Shown piece after piece: positions 1 through 12,073 of a stretch of DNA of 64,000 nt. Both the position numbers and the translations under genes were made by a program. The stretch's first letter is position 1. Every line of letters begins with the position of its first letter. Under the pieces are notes generated by a model, which did no database searches, was not told the origin of the DNA, and saw nothing but the letters and a program-made list of their open reading frames with translations. Origin of the DNA: Bolinopsis microptera (Eukaryota > Ctenophora > Tentaculata > Lobata > Bolinopsidae); contig NC_087074.1 in the NCBI RefSeq assembly GCF_026151205.1, positions 3,100,001 through 3,164,000 of the forward strand. Direction: 5' to 3'.

Positions 1-93
1 TGTTCCACTTTGTAACCACTTTTTCCGCGTGACCCCTATAAAACTGCACAAATGAAGCTACCTACCACTAGAGATAAGAGTTTTTATTAACAG

Positions 94-3000
94 GTAATCG
101 CCAGCATGACAGTTGGTAAGGACGTGAGTGCTTTGTTCACAGATGTGACGATGTGCATGCAGACTGACAACTTGGAGCTGAAGAAGCTGGTGTATCTCTA
201 CCTCATCAACTACGCTAAAACACAACCGGACCTAGCCATTCTGGCTGTAAACACTTTTGTCAAGGTACAATAATTGTAGTTTTATTACAAGGCTTTGCTA
301 TTTGCTCGGTAATCAGTGCCAAATGCCATCATCGGTAAGTCTATAATACAGGTGAATTGATAATGACCAAACATTTGTATCTCTCAGGATTGTGAGGACC
401 CGAACCCCCTGATAAGAGCTCTGGCAGTAAGAACTATGGGATGTATCAGGGTAGAGAAGATAACTGAGTACCTGTGTGAACCACTCAGGAAATGTCTCAA
501 GGTGAGTGTACCGTACTGTGTACCGTACTGTGTACCGTACTGTACTGTGTACCGTACTGTACCGTACCGTAGGCCGTACCTCCGTACTGTGTACCTTACT
601 GGCGGGTTACTGCAAACATTTGATTGTGTATTTAAAGAGGGATTACAATATAATCTATTGTAGCTTAACTTCAACTTAATCTCTAAAATCACGACTAAGA
701 TTTGCAACACCCTAAAATGTCCACACTCCAGGACGAAGATCCTTATGTACGAAAAACCGCAGCAGTGTGTGTCGCCAAGTTGCACGACATCAGCGCCGCG
801 CGAGTAGAGGACCAAGGGTTCCTGGAGACTCTTGGAGAGCTGCTCTGTGATAGTAACCCAATGGTGGTGGCTAACGCTGTAGCTGCTATCTCTGAAATAC
901 TCGACACTAATCCTAACGCAGCTAAACAGGTTAGAGTTTGTAGAGTTTCCGACCTGACTCAAGGATTAAGTGGGATGTAAAGTTACTAAACTAGCGATGT
1001 TTGCAAGCATATTTTACTGAAAGTAAATCTATCCCAGGTGAACATAGACACTCCCACAGTGAACAAACTGCTAACAGCACTCAATGAGTGTACTGAGTGG
1101 GGACAAATCTTCATCCTGGACTCTCTCAACAATTACTCTCCTAGAGACGAGAAGGAGTGCATCAGGTGGGTTAGAGTGGGTTAGAGTTGGTTAGAGTTGG
1201 TTAGAGTTTTTTTAGAGTTGGTTAGTGTGGGTTAGAGTAGGTTAGAGTTGGTTAGAGTGGGTTAGAGTTTTTTAGAGTTGGTTAGTGTGGGTTAGAGTAG
1301 GTTAGAGTTGGTTAGAGTGGGTTAGAGTGTGTTAGAGATATATTCAAATGGAAACAAAAACAATTGGTCTGTTTTATGAGTGATCAATTATATTCATGTT
1401 AAATCAGCAGCAGATAACACTTCTCAAACCCCCAGTATTTGCGAGCGTATCACGCCTCGACTTGCGCACGCCAACGCCGCCGTGGTGCTGAGCGCAGTGA
1501 AAGTGCTGATGAAGCTGATGGACCAGATCAATAACACGGAGTTTGTGCAGATGTTACAGAAGAAGTTAGCTCCCCCTCTCGTTACCCTACTTTCTGCTGA
1601 AGCTGAGATTCAGGTAATGTTTAGATCAGCTCACTTATATACCGGCTCTAAATTGGTTTATTTCATTTCTCACTCGCTTGTTTCCTATTACACAGTGCAG
1701 TGCATAGATACACTAACAGTTGATTTGATTCTTTTTTATCTGTCACGTTTACATAATATATTAATTTTATGATTATTACAAAAACCTCTTTTACAGTACG
1801 TTGCTCTGAGAAACATCAACTTGGTCGTCCAAAAGCGTCCAGACATTCTAAAACACGAGATAAAAGCCTTCTTCGTAAAGTATAACGACCCCATCTACGT
1901 GAAGTTGGAGAAACTTGATATCATGATACGACTTGCTGCTCAGACCAACATCGCACAGGTAAACTGAACATGATAATATCACACTTTCACTATATGTCAG
2001 CGTACTCAGATCACTGTTTTGAAAATGTGTACTCTACAGCGTACTTGAAGTGTGATGTTATAGGATATTGCATCAATATGTTAAATCAATTTCACTGCTC
2101 TTTCAATGAACGAAACGTATAGTTTATAAATGTATCTACTCACAGGTGCTCGCTGAGTTAAAAGAGTATGCTACCGAGGTGGATGTAGACTTTGTGCGCA
2201 AGGCAGTGCGCGCTATCGGGCGCTGCGCTATCAAAGTGGAGCCTAGCGCTGAGAAGTGCGTGACTACTCTGTTGGAGCTCATTCAAACTAAAGTCAACTA
2301 TGTCGTCCAGGAGGCTATAGTTGTCATCAAGGTCAGTGAATATTGATCCGATCACAGTTGATAATCTTTGTGTTTCTTTGATACAATAAATACAAATAAT
2401 CCCTTTTTAAATTTAAATAAGTTCTGTTCGCATTGTTAATCAGTTTTAATTTTACACGTCATAACATAATATATAAAACCTCAGGATATCTTCCGAAAGT
2501 ACCCTAACAAGTACGAGACCATTATCTCGACCCTCTGTGAGAATCTAGATTCACTTGACGAGCCTGAAGCCCGTGCTGCTATGATCTGGATTGTTGGGGA
2601 GTACGCGGAGAGGATTGATAATGCGGACGAGATACTCCAGTCCTTCTTGGATGGATTCCACGATGAGAACACACAGGTACACACTATACATCATGTTCGC
2701 TGTATTTTTACACGTTTGTACATTTTGTTATCGTCCGTAGAATATGATGTGATGATTTTGATTTTGAGTTATTTATAGAATTAAACATAAGATATCTTAT
2801 GTAAAAAACTGTCATTTCGCGTCGATCATAGTCACGTTGGTCACGTTTTGATTTCACTGTTATACATAACTGAGCAGTATAATAGTATATATCAAGTTTA
2901 GGTTAGATTGAAAGCAACCTTATTGTTACGCATAAATTATTATACAAGTGTCCACTAGACACTGTCTAAACAGTTCCCTTAGACATTGTAGTCAATGAAC

Positions 3001-5288
3001 CACATTTAACACATATCTCTCTTCAGGTGCAGCTACAACTTCTAACTGCTATCGTGAAACTGTTCCTGAAGAAGCCACAAGAAACACAGGAGTTGGTACA
3101 GAAAGTTCTGTCCCTGGCAACACAAGACTCCGATAACCCTGATCTTAGGGATCGTGGTTATATTTACTGGAGACTACTCTCCACCGACCCGGCTGCTGCT
3201 AAAGAGGTTATTTGTTTATTAATTAGTTGTGTGTTTGAACGAAATAGCCAATCGTTCAGATTCCAGCACCGTCTGCTTCCAAGTAGCAACTGATCTGGCA
3301 GAGCCGTGCAGAATCGAGAAAAGGGTCTTCGCATTTGTCATATTTTGCTGAGTTTTCCGCGCGCACGTGTAGATTTATGATATCAAACTGGAAATTATGA
3401 GTTGCTCAATTAATAGAACTTGCTGTGTATATAATAATAACAGCCGATGACCTTGCCATCAAATAGCCAATGATGTAGAAAGCCAATTTGAGAAGATTCT
3501 AAAAGATTAGAGAGATAAACTTAATATTCCCAGGTTGTTTTAGCCGAGAAGCCCCTGATATCTGAAGAAACGGATCTGATTGAACCGACACTGCTCGACG
3601 AGTTGATATGTCACATCTCGTCTCTTGCTAGTGTGTACCACAAACCACCCTCTGCTTTCGTCGAGGGAAGAGTACCTGTTAGGAAGATTCAAGTCAACAG
3701 AAACGCTGATGACGCCGCCGAAACTGATCCCCACATGTAAGTTTGGAGATGTCATAATTTGTTTTAGTTACTGAAAGAGCTTCCAAATAATACGATAATT
3801 TTCTTAACTCTCCACCAGTTAAAATGCTAGAACTGATAGATATGAATATTCTCAGTGAAGAGGACGACAGAGCAGAGTACAACGAAACAGAGGAGACAGG
3901 AGCACCTCAGGAGGAGGTTGGTGGAGGAGATCTCCTGATTGGGGATCTGCTCAGTCTGGACTATCCTGCTCCTACTCCCGCTCAACAACCTGTCAACAAT
4001 GCCAACCAGGCCCAACCTGTCGCTGATCTTTTGGGAGATATTTTCGGTGGAATGGACGTGAGTAAACAAGCTGTTATTCAGTTTTTCGTTCAAATTGTCA
4101 GTTATCCGGAATAATTTTGTACATCTGATATTATTAATTCTGAAGGTTACTTCTTCTCAACTCTTCTCTATTGTAGCTCGGAGGTGGAGCTCCAGTAGCT
4201 GCCCCTGTCGCCTCAAGTCCCATGGATCTATTCTCGCTATCCGCTCCAACTACCTACGTCGCGCCTCCCCAAGTTATCCTTCCCGCTGCTCGAGCTAAGG
4301 GTCTGGAGGTTTCAGCAACGTTTGCTCGTAGAAACAAAGGCATTTTCATCGACTTGACTTTCGCTAACAAGACCATGATGGTATGTAAACGAATGAAGCT
4401 ATTGTACCTTTTTGTTTTCACTTTTTATGGAGTTTAGCATGAAAAAAATATTGCTGTCAAACCTCATTCGTAGTTATTGCAGTTCCAAATTTAATATTTA
4501 AATTCTTTCAGGCCATGTCTGGGTTTGCCATTCAATTGAACAAAAACAGTTTCGGGTTATCTCCAGGAGCTCCTCTGGCTGTCAATTCTCCAGTTTTACC
4601 GGGCGTATCTGCCACAACATCACTTTCTATCGTAACTACTGGTCCGGTCATGAAAATGGATCCGCTCCTCAAAGTACAAATGGCGATGAAGAACGATATC
4701 GATGTTTTCTACTTCGAGTGCTTAGTGCCAGCCTATGTTCTATTCGTGGAAGAAGGCAGCATGGAGCGTAATCTCTTCCCACAAATGTGGAGGGAAATTC
4801 CAGACGAGAAGGAGAAGCAATTCCAGCTTCCTTTCACCAAAAAATCGCAAGGTACCACCACTACTGCTTTTTTAGGATAATGTTTTCGATTTTCTTGAGA
4901 CATTTCAAATTTTCATTCCTCGGCACATCCGCCATTTCATTGAATGTTTAAATAGTGAATGTAAGATTACCAAAACTTTGCCACTTACATATTTATATAT
5001 ACCAATTTAATGGTCTCCAAATAGTCGCGTGACTAAAACTCGACTAATTCATCCCCAGATCAAGTGGAAGCAGTGCTCGCAGCAAACAACGTGTTCGTAG
5101 TCGCAACCCGGCAGGGTGGAGACGGTGAGCACCTCATCTACACATCCGTCAAGTTCACTAACGGGATATGGGTGTTAGGTGAGCTGAGGTTACCTGCTGG
5201 TGCACCACCAAGCCTCGCTCTCAAGACACAAACCGTGGCTGCCATAGCTGAGGTTCACTCGGCTATATGTACCATTTTAGCGGATTAG
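94..5288 (+). CDS. AP-1/AP-2 complex beta subunit (beta-adaptin), 5' partial, 14 exons
   Basis: This is the large beta chain of a clathrin adaptor that links cargo and clathrin at the trans-Golgi or plasma membrane. Exons with consensus splice sites: 94-264, 388-501, 732-929, 1038-1165, 1436-1613, 1797-1958, 2146-2331, 2485-2676, 3027-3206, 3534-3736, 3856-4057, 4177-4380, 4512-4851, 5059-5288 (stop TAG 5286-5288). Exons 94-3736 encode the armadillo-like adaptin trunk and match the family almost residue for residue (for example CRNPN-type segments such as [12 protein letters not shown] and [18 protein letters not shown]). Exon 3856-4057 is the acidic hinge with a clathrin-box-like LLSLD. Exons 4177-5288 are the ear (appendage). 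Exon phases agree throughout. The acceptor at 3855 was chosen because the one at 3818 gives an immediate stop. The N-terminal exons lie before the window. AP-1 and AP-2 beta cannot be separated here, since many invertebrates use one shared subunit. Confidence 0.96.
502..597. repeat. GTACCGTACTGT-type tandem repeat in beta-adaptin intron
   Basis: Imperfect tandem copies built from GTACCGTACTGT lie immediately after the donor of the exon ending at 501. The tract is short and intronic. Confidence 0.85.
1166..1340. repeat. GGGTTAGAGT-type tandem repeat in beta-adaptin intron
   Basis: About 17 imperfect copies of a unit close to GGTTAGAGTG start directly at the exon donor at 1166. The repeat resembles degenerate TTAGGG-like sequence, but it is intronic and irregular, so it is not a telomere. 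Confidence 0.85.
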
Positions 5289-6024
5289 ACTGCACTGGTT
5301 TCAGCTTTAGGCTTGTTTATGTGACGTTGAATTTATCAATTATCTACGTTTTAAAACTACACGAACTTTTTCCGTTTGCTGATAAACACACAAATTTTAT
5401 GTTTCTTTTCGGTGTGCAATTTCAATTTAATCTTCTTGATGAAGTTTTATCGTAAAGATGTATTTGTTAACTGTGACCATTCTCATTTCCTGTATTATAT
5501 GGTCTTTTTATTTTCTCATGGGGGTGAACAAATTTTCGGCAATTTTGACTTCCAGTACCTCAATTTGATCTCATACTATCCTCAGTTAACTGACTAATAT
5601 AAATGGTTTATTTTCTAAGGTCTTCATTTTCAACCGATGTGGTCACTGGCCTGTTTTGATGTTTGAAGAGGACCAATTTATCTTTTCAAAGAAAAACAAT
5701 AAGTTCACAAAATAAGGAAAACTTTTACATCACTATACAATCCACCCATAGGGTTTAAGAAAGTTCGATCATATTAAAAAGCAACTTATTTTGACTGGTG
5801 CTTGCAGAGAAAGAAAGGGAACTACAACATACCCGATCTAACCCACTTACACCGGGTAACTCAACTACGAGTTAATTGTCTTGCGTTCTTTAACAGAACA
5901 TGGTAATACGAGAAGTTATAAAAAACATATAAAAGGATTATTAAGGATTTCCCCAAAAATTACAACCAAAATGATCGGCGTAAACAAAGAATAGTTTTGA
6001 TATTAGACGTCAGGTGAAATTATC
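5289..6024. other. Converging 3' untranslated regions of beta-adaptin and GPx
   Basis: The beta-adaptin stop (+) and the GPx stop (-) face each other across this 0.74 kb. TTTATT at 5607-5612 is an AATAAA on the minus strand and would give the GPx mRNA a 3' UTR of about 0.4 kb, which should hold the SECIS element a selenoprotein needs. I could not fold one with confidence by eye. Confidence 0.55.
5607..5612 (-). promoter_or_regulatory. Candidate polyadenylation signal of the GPx gene
   Basis: AATAAA on the minus strand about 415 nt after the GPx stop codon, in AT-rich sequence. Only the hexamer and its position support it. Confidence 0.45.
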
Positions 6025-9000
6025 TTAAGATTCTTCGTTCACTTCCTTGGCGGGCTCCTGTGCCAGGAGCTTTTCAATATCCGGGATGATGTCGTTTGGA
6101 GCAAAGTTAGGAGCGTATCTCTTGATAGGGACACCGTTCCGGTCGCTTAAGAATTTGGTGAAGTTCCATTTGATGGCGTTGGTGAGGGTGCCTGGAAGCT
6201 TCTCCTTTAGCCACTGAAATGAAATACGAGTATTAGATGATTGTAGACCGCATGTAATCTGGTTTATATTAAGAAATCGACTTTTGTACTCCCTGTATTG
6301 TTGGGTATGTATTATTGTGCATTTAATTAATGTACAGTCATGACAGTAGGATCTATTAGAAATTGCACGCAGCGCACGCATGCGCGCCAACACGGCGTGA
6401 CAAAATCAAAAGTTTTGCCTCCGCGCGCTCCGTTAAGTATGGTTCTCACGACGGTCCCTCGGAAGCGCAACTTGTAGTGTCCGTCCCGACTCCCTGATTA
6501 GCGGGGTTCAGGGATTGCACGTTGCAACTCGAGTTGTGACCACCAATTTGTACATTAGAACAGAATATGTAAAATGTTGACATCGACAGTCCCATCATTT
6601 GTTTTATATGAATAAGATGTGACATGGAAATAATACAGCCTCTCATCACTGATAACTAATGTAGAAGTCTTACAACGATATCCAGATACGCCATGATAAA
6701 CAAGTTCATAATATACTACCATCTGACACGGTGCCAACTTATGACTTCGTGAATTAAATTTCGCTCAGTAGTTAGTAAATCGATCTTATTTGTAGCTTAC
6801 CTTGAACAGTTGGATTTGTTGGGCGTCTTTATTGCTCTGATAAGATATAACCATTTACCATTACAGTGAATTATGAAAAATACTTCGGGCTAACATCTAG
6901 CAAGAAAGACTTGACATTAAGGAATACCTTGGGCGAAAATCTAGCAACACTCTGGGCTAAAATCTAGCAATGCTTGAGATTGGCAATCGATATCTAGGAA
7001 TACTTTGGACTGAAATCTAGCAATACTCGGGATTGACATCTATGATCTAGCAATACTTGAGATGAACATCTAGCAATACTTAGGACTGAAATCTAACAAT
7101 ACTTGATATTGACATCTATGATCTAGCAATACTTGAGATGAACATCTAGCAATACTTAGGACTGAAATCTAACAATACTTGATATTGACATCTATGATCT
7201 AGCAATACTTGAGATGAACATCTAGCAATACTTAGGACTGAAATCTAACAATACTTGATATTGACATCTATGATCTAGCAATACTTGAGATGAACATCTA
7301 GCAATACTTCGGACTGAAATCTAACAATACTTGATATTGACATCTATGATCTAGCAATACTTGAGATTAACATCTAGCAATACTTAGGACTGAAATCTAA
7401 CAATACTTGAGATTGACATCTATGATCTAGCAATACTTGAGATAAACATCTAGCAATATTTCAATTTGATATGATCTGAATACAGCAAACATACAACAAA
7501 CACAAGAACACCATGCTCAGCTCAAACTAAACTCCTTGAAAACCACCCATTTTTATATGTAGACATAGCTTCCTTAAAGCTCTTGCACAGAATAAACATT
7601 AATAGAATAATTACTGTCGCTTTCAGGGTAGGAATTAACTGCAAGATAAAGAAGACATAATCCAAGTATAGTAAACGCTGAATGCTGAATGCTGAATGCT
7701 GATATTAAACAAAGATATTAACCCCATCGAGTATTTTGGTGCATCAATATTCAGAATTGAATAGGTACTGCATAAGATTCTGAATATGACGAAAAATGTG
7801 CACAATCAAAAATGGCTGAGTTTGAAATAAGGATCTTTACATTTAAGGAGCTAAAATGAACTTTAATTTATCTTTAAATAGTTCCTTTTCTTCGCCCTAA
7901 ATCAGGTATCTTGCATGACACAAGTTTTACACCACAATTTTTAGTGCTTTGTAGCAATTCCTGTCAATAACAGTGAAAGCAGTCGCACACGAATATATCC
8001 TAAAAGGTGGATATTTTTGAGAACATAATTTCTCCTTCTAGAATCAAGATGACTGGAAATTTACACCATTCATATCTAAAAAGGAGACCTCAAAAGATTC
8101 CGAAGCATAGTTGAAGAGTTTATCTTCATTGATTTGGGTTGTTCTACAAACGAATATTGTTTTAAAATCCGTTAAAACAAAACCTTAAATTATTCTGTCC
8201 ATTTTAAAATATGTCACCGAGGAAGAGGTTAGATTGTGGTCTCATCCAATTCCTTCAAATTTTTATTGACATAAGCGAATTAGTGAATAAGAAAATGTCT
8301 AAAGAAGAAAATTGAAAACACTTCAGATTTAAAAAAGTGAAAGCTATCATAACACTGCAGAATTCTGGTAGCAACGTGGCTGAAACAAAAAAAAATTGTA
8401 TTTTCTTGTAAATACATAATGTAAAAAATGTAAGTTAACGTAAATAAAAGCTAATAATCAATACCTTGTAAAGCGGAATAGCGTTAGCTCCATTGACATT
8501 AATCTTGTGAAACATGTCGAAAGTAACACCGTACTTCTTCACAAACTCTATTATCTCTTCATCAGTTCCCGGCTCCTGTGAACATGTCATGTGTTAGGTT
8601 AATCATTACTCATTAGGTACTGTATTAGGTACTGTATTAGGTACTGTATTAGGTACTGTATTAGGTACTGTATTAGGTACTGTATTAGGTACTGTATTAT
8701 GTACTGTATTAGGTACTGTATTAGGTACTGTATTAGGTACTGTATTAGGTACTGTATTAGGTACTGTATTATGTACTGTATTAGGTACTGTATTAGGTAA
8801 TTTATTAGGTACTGTATTAGGTACTGTATTAGGTACTGTATTATGTACTGTATTAGGTACTGTATTAGGTACTGTATTAGGTACTGTATTAGGTACTGCA
8901 TAAGGTACTGTATTAGGTACTGTATTAGGTACTGTATTAGGTACTGTATTAGGTACTGTATTAGGTACTGTATTAGGTACTGCATTAGGTACTGTATTAG

Positions 9001-10032
9001 GTACTGTATTAGGTACTGTATTAGGTACTGTATTAGGTACTGTATTAGGTACTGCATTAGGTACTTTATTAGGTACTGTATTAGGTACTGTAATTAGGTA
9101 CTTTATTACGTAATGGATCTTATTGAGAAACCCACCAAAACATAGTGGATAGCCTAGCAGCCTGTATGTACCAAGGTGCACTAACGACTGTTAAACGTAG
9201 AATGTACTTGTGTGACGCACTTTTACACCGATAATACAAACATAACATATGCGAGCCTCCTTATGTTAGTAACAATACACGTCTGTGCAAATAATACATC
9301 TGGGTAATGGGTATGTACATTTAACATCATGAGAGAAGGAGGAACCACCTTGTAACTGAGGTTCCTGTCACGACTGATCTAATTGTAATGATACCTAATA
9401 CGCACCACGGTATTGCACAACTCTCAACACTTCCATACATAGCATAATCTACACAGATGTTCTGGTTTTAATGCGAGAACTTTAAAAGTAAGAGGAACAT
9501 GACATGGTATGCCTTTTAGTTTAGTCTAACAACGATTTAGGGGAATTACAGTTGCGAATATTTTGCTATTTGAAAATATAAAGCTTGGTTAATTTTGAGA
9601 ATTGAACAATAATTGTTACTAATAATCATATCACTGACCTGGTTGCCGAATTGATTGCTAGGGAAAGCTAGAATACTTAATCCTTTATCATGGTACTTCT
9701 CGTGTAGTTGTTGTAGTTGTTCGTAGTTGAGTGGGGTTAGTCCTCAGTAAGACGCCACGTTTACCACCAGGGTAACGTTACCTCTGTGGGTGAGAGTGGT
9801 GTCATGGTAACAAATAAGTGGTAACTAACATGAATATATTGTGAAGCTAGTGTCACAATTACTAATATTAGTTTGATAAGAACAAGAGACATCCTCTGTT
9901 AGGCGATAAATCTTAGTCAAATACGAGGTTAGGCGAGTGTTATAAATTATAAACACTTTACTTGTATTTAGCTAGGTCCTGGGTCTGTTCGTGAATATCT
10001 GTGATATCTTTAAACTCGAACACACTGGAGTA
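6025..10032 (-). CDS. Glutathione peroxidase, GPx4-like selenoprotein, shared exons 2-6
   Basis: Reduces hydroperoxides, in GPx4 including phospholipid hydroperoxides. Minus-strand exons in coding order: 10032-9962, 9783-9639, 8575-8465, 6836-6801 (36 nt), 6213-6025 (stop TAA 6025-6027). All have GT-AG borders and agreeing phases. Exon 2 gives [12 protein letters not shown]. Exon 3 gives [21 protein letters not shown], placing an in-frame TGA exactly where the family has catalytic Sec or Cys, then [11 protein letters not shown] (the usual Cys of FPCNQFG is Ser). The last exon has the conserved WNFTKFL and DIEKLL. The intact reading on both sides of the TGA argues for selenocysteine and against a pseudogene. 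Exon 2 begins in phase 0 and can accept any of the first exons at 11127-11171, 11548-11586 and 12014-12073. Confidence 0.93.
6940..7460. repeat. 76 bp minisatellite in GPx intron
   Basis: About six tandem copies of a roughly 76 bp unit. Each unit is itself three related sub-repeats of the form CTAGCAATACTTGAGAT..., so it is a higher-order array. It lies in the intron between the 36 nt exon and the exon at 8465-8575. The rest of that intron (7461-8464) shows nothing recognisable. Confidence 0.9.
8605..9108. repeat. 12 bp GGTACTGTATTA tandem array in GPx intron
   Basis: About 42 near-identical copies of GGTACTGTATTA, with occasional TTATGT or TGCATTA variants. Because 12 is a multiple of three, the array is open in several frames on both strands. 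Those open frames are repeat artefacts, not genes. Confidence 0.95.
9744..9746 (-). other. In-frame TGA, predicted selenocysteine codon of GPx
   Basis: On the minus strand the exon reads V-N-V-A-S-Y-TGA-G-L-T-P-L-N-Y. This is the peroxidatic position of the GPx family, occupied by Sec or Cys in known members. Recoding needs a SECIS element in the 3' UTR (expected within about 5610-6024), which I could not confirm. Confidence 0.9.
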
Positions 10033-11126
10033 CTGAAAATAGGGTGTAGTGAGATTAGTGAGATTAGCTGCTATTCTGATGATTATTTGTAATTATTATT
10101 CAATTTGATCAGTGGAATGATTGAGCGACACCGACAGTTTATTAGCCGAAGGGAACATTTTTGAGGCTTGATAGAACTTCGAGGCTTGCCAGATGAATAA
10201 ATGTTAGTCACTGAAGAAAATTTTTGAGTATTGAACTGACAACCTAGAAGATCACTGTAATTTAATCATTTAAACTTTTATTAGTAAATCAAGGGAAACA
10301 AACTTGATTTTGAAGATCAGTGATCAGCAATCAGCATATAATAATAGGCGCGGCAGCTACGAACTATTAAATCACAGATAAGCTATCACACTATCACAGC
10401 TACACGTTATTACAGACAAGCTATCACTCTGAAACTGCTTCACACCCACACACAAGATTTTTTTAAATCGGCATGAAATTATTCGATAGAAATTCTAAAT
10501 TAAACGTGAGCTGGTATTCACATCTTGGTTAGTGGTCTCTGACGATAAACTTTATATAGTTAACCGTTCTTTTTACTTTAGCCATATTGTTTTAAGTTAG
10601 TAAGATAAGTTTACCCTGCTTTGATAAATATGGATATTGGCCAACTATCAGTACAGATATAACCCCAGATAATACAGATATAACCCCAGACACGATATTG
10701 AAATCCCAATCAGAGAGGGTCCTAGCGTTTGCATATTGTAAAGTAATTACCACGCAAGAAGATCCAGCTTTTGAACACCTAAACATACCAGCACTCCGTT
10801 AAACAAAATGATGAAACTGAGATAATTAGTAGCGACGAAACTAAGATAGCTACTACATGAGATATACTGTAGTACCGATGAGGTTGCAAGAACAATACAG
10901 AACTGGGAATGTATTGAAGGTTCTCCGTGAGTACAAGTGACGAGAGAAAAGAGTACATGATAGTAAATTAATATATCATTATTATATCAACAGAGGAATT
11001 CAGTATCAGTCGGCCACGCCATATAAGTATTTCGTCCGATGTATTTTGCTGCTATAATGTAAATATAAAATACACATTTTATCGACTTACTGCAACAAAA
11101 CTTACTGACTTATCAATGCTACTTAC

Positions 11127-11171
11127 TTTAGGGCGTTTAACCTCTTTATCCTTACTTCCAGAGCAACCCAT
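11127..11171 (-). CDS. GPx alternative first exon A, N-myristoylation-type start
   Basis: Encodes MGCSGSKDKEVKRPK and ends with the strong donor GTAAGTAG in phase 0, which joins correctly to exon 2 (YSSVFEF). Gly2 with Ser6 fits the N-myristoylation rule, and Cys3 is a typical palmitoylation partner, so this isoform is predicted to be membrane-tethered. A second upstream ATG at 11177 (two codons earlier) would put Met-Val in front and hide the glycine. Start choice is therefore important and unresolved. Confidence 0.8.
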
Positions 11172-11547
11172 AACCATAACATGAAGAACTTACACAGTAA
11201 AAAACTACACGACTACACTGCTACAAGCACAGCATGACGCTCAGTTGCTAGAAAGTGAGTAAACCACGGCATATAATTAGTGAGTGTTCAACTTTCCGTC
11301 ATCGTGTTACCTATTACTCCTTCATCAAAACATAATAACTCTTCAAAAGTCGACAAACCAGATGTACCGATACGACATGTTCCTAAAACTTTCCTATAAT
11401 GCACAATGTGGATTTGTGATGTCACTTTTATTCGGTGTAAATTTTCTGTAAGTTACGGCTCGATGATACCATCAATTTACATACGTGTCTCAAGTTCAAA
11501 TTAGAAATATAAATTACAAACCCTGCTACCACCTCATTCTCACTTAC

Positions 11548-11586
11548 TTTGCTGAGCAATTCACATTTACTCGTACTAGAGCCCAT
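11548..11586 (-). CDS. GPx alternative first exon B, N-myristoylation-type start
   Basis: Encodes MGSSTSKCELLSK and ends with donor GTAAGTGAG in phase 0, compatible with exon 2. An in-frame TAA lies upstream of the ATG, so the start is firm. Gly2 and Ser6 again fit N-myristoylation, and there is a Cys at position 8. It resembles exon A in design but not closely in sequence. Confidence 0.72.
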
Positions 11587-12013
11587 ACTGGTCTCCGTAA
11601 ATTGATATACTGATTACAATAGCACAAATAATAAGGTTCCAGCTACGGTAGAGAAAGAAACGGGTACAACAATGAAATAGGCAAAAAGTAACCGAACACC
11701 AAGACAGACACACTTAATATATTACTGATAAAGTATTGAATTACAATTTAAATTTAGATTAACAGTTAGACATTAGATATTAATATATAAATTTGTGATC
11801 ATTTATGATTACTTTCACTGTCATCAAGAGAAGGAGAAATCATTAATTTCACTGTCATAAAGGATCAATCACTGCTGTACATTTCGAGAAAGCATCGAAT
11901 AATAAGACATGTTGATTAACAGGAAATTTAAATTAAAACTAAGGGCGGAGCCTGTCTGCCTGTCAAAAGTGAGTGAAAATAATAATATTACAGAAAGATA
12001 AAGTTACACGAAC

Positions 12014-12073
12014 CTCCTCCTTCTTTTGTGTGATTTGAGACGTGGCTAACAGCCACATCCAAAAGGTTTGCAT
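12014..12073 (-). CDS. GPx alternative first exon C, hydrophobic leader
   Basis: Encodes 20 residues starting MQTFWMWLLATSQ and ending QKKEE, with donor GTTCGT in phase 0, compatible with exon 2. An in-frame TGA sits just upstream of the ATG. The hydrophobic stretch suggests a secretory or organelle leader, which would give the enzyme a third location. The donor is weaker than those of exons A and B, so confidence is lower. Confidence 0.55.

Noticed and set aside
1166-1340. Telomere-like GGGTTAG repeats
   Set aside because: The unit is irregular, close to ten bases, and lies inside a beta-adaptin intron.
5767-5815. ATGA...TGAT segment on the minus strand as the GPx SECIS
   Set aside because: The spacing to an AA loop is acceptable, but the helix between the ATGA and TGAT motifs does not pair well by eye, so it is left as a search region and not a feature.
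8465-9110. CRISPR-like repeat array
   Set aside because: The repeats are contiguous and have no unique spacers, and the locus is an animal intron.
8599-9181. Open frames of 152 and 191 codons on the minus strand and 84 on the plus strand
   Set aside because: They are translations of the 12 bp GGTACTGTATTA array, open in several frames because 12 is divisible by three.
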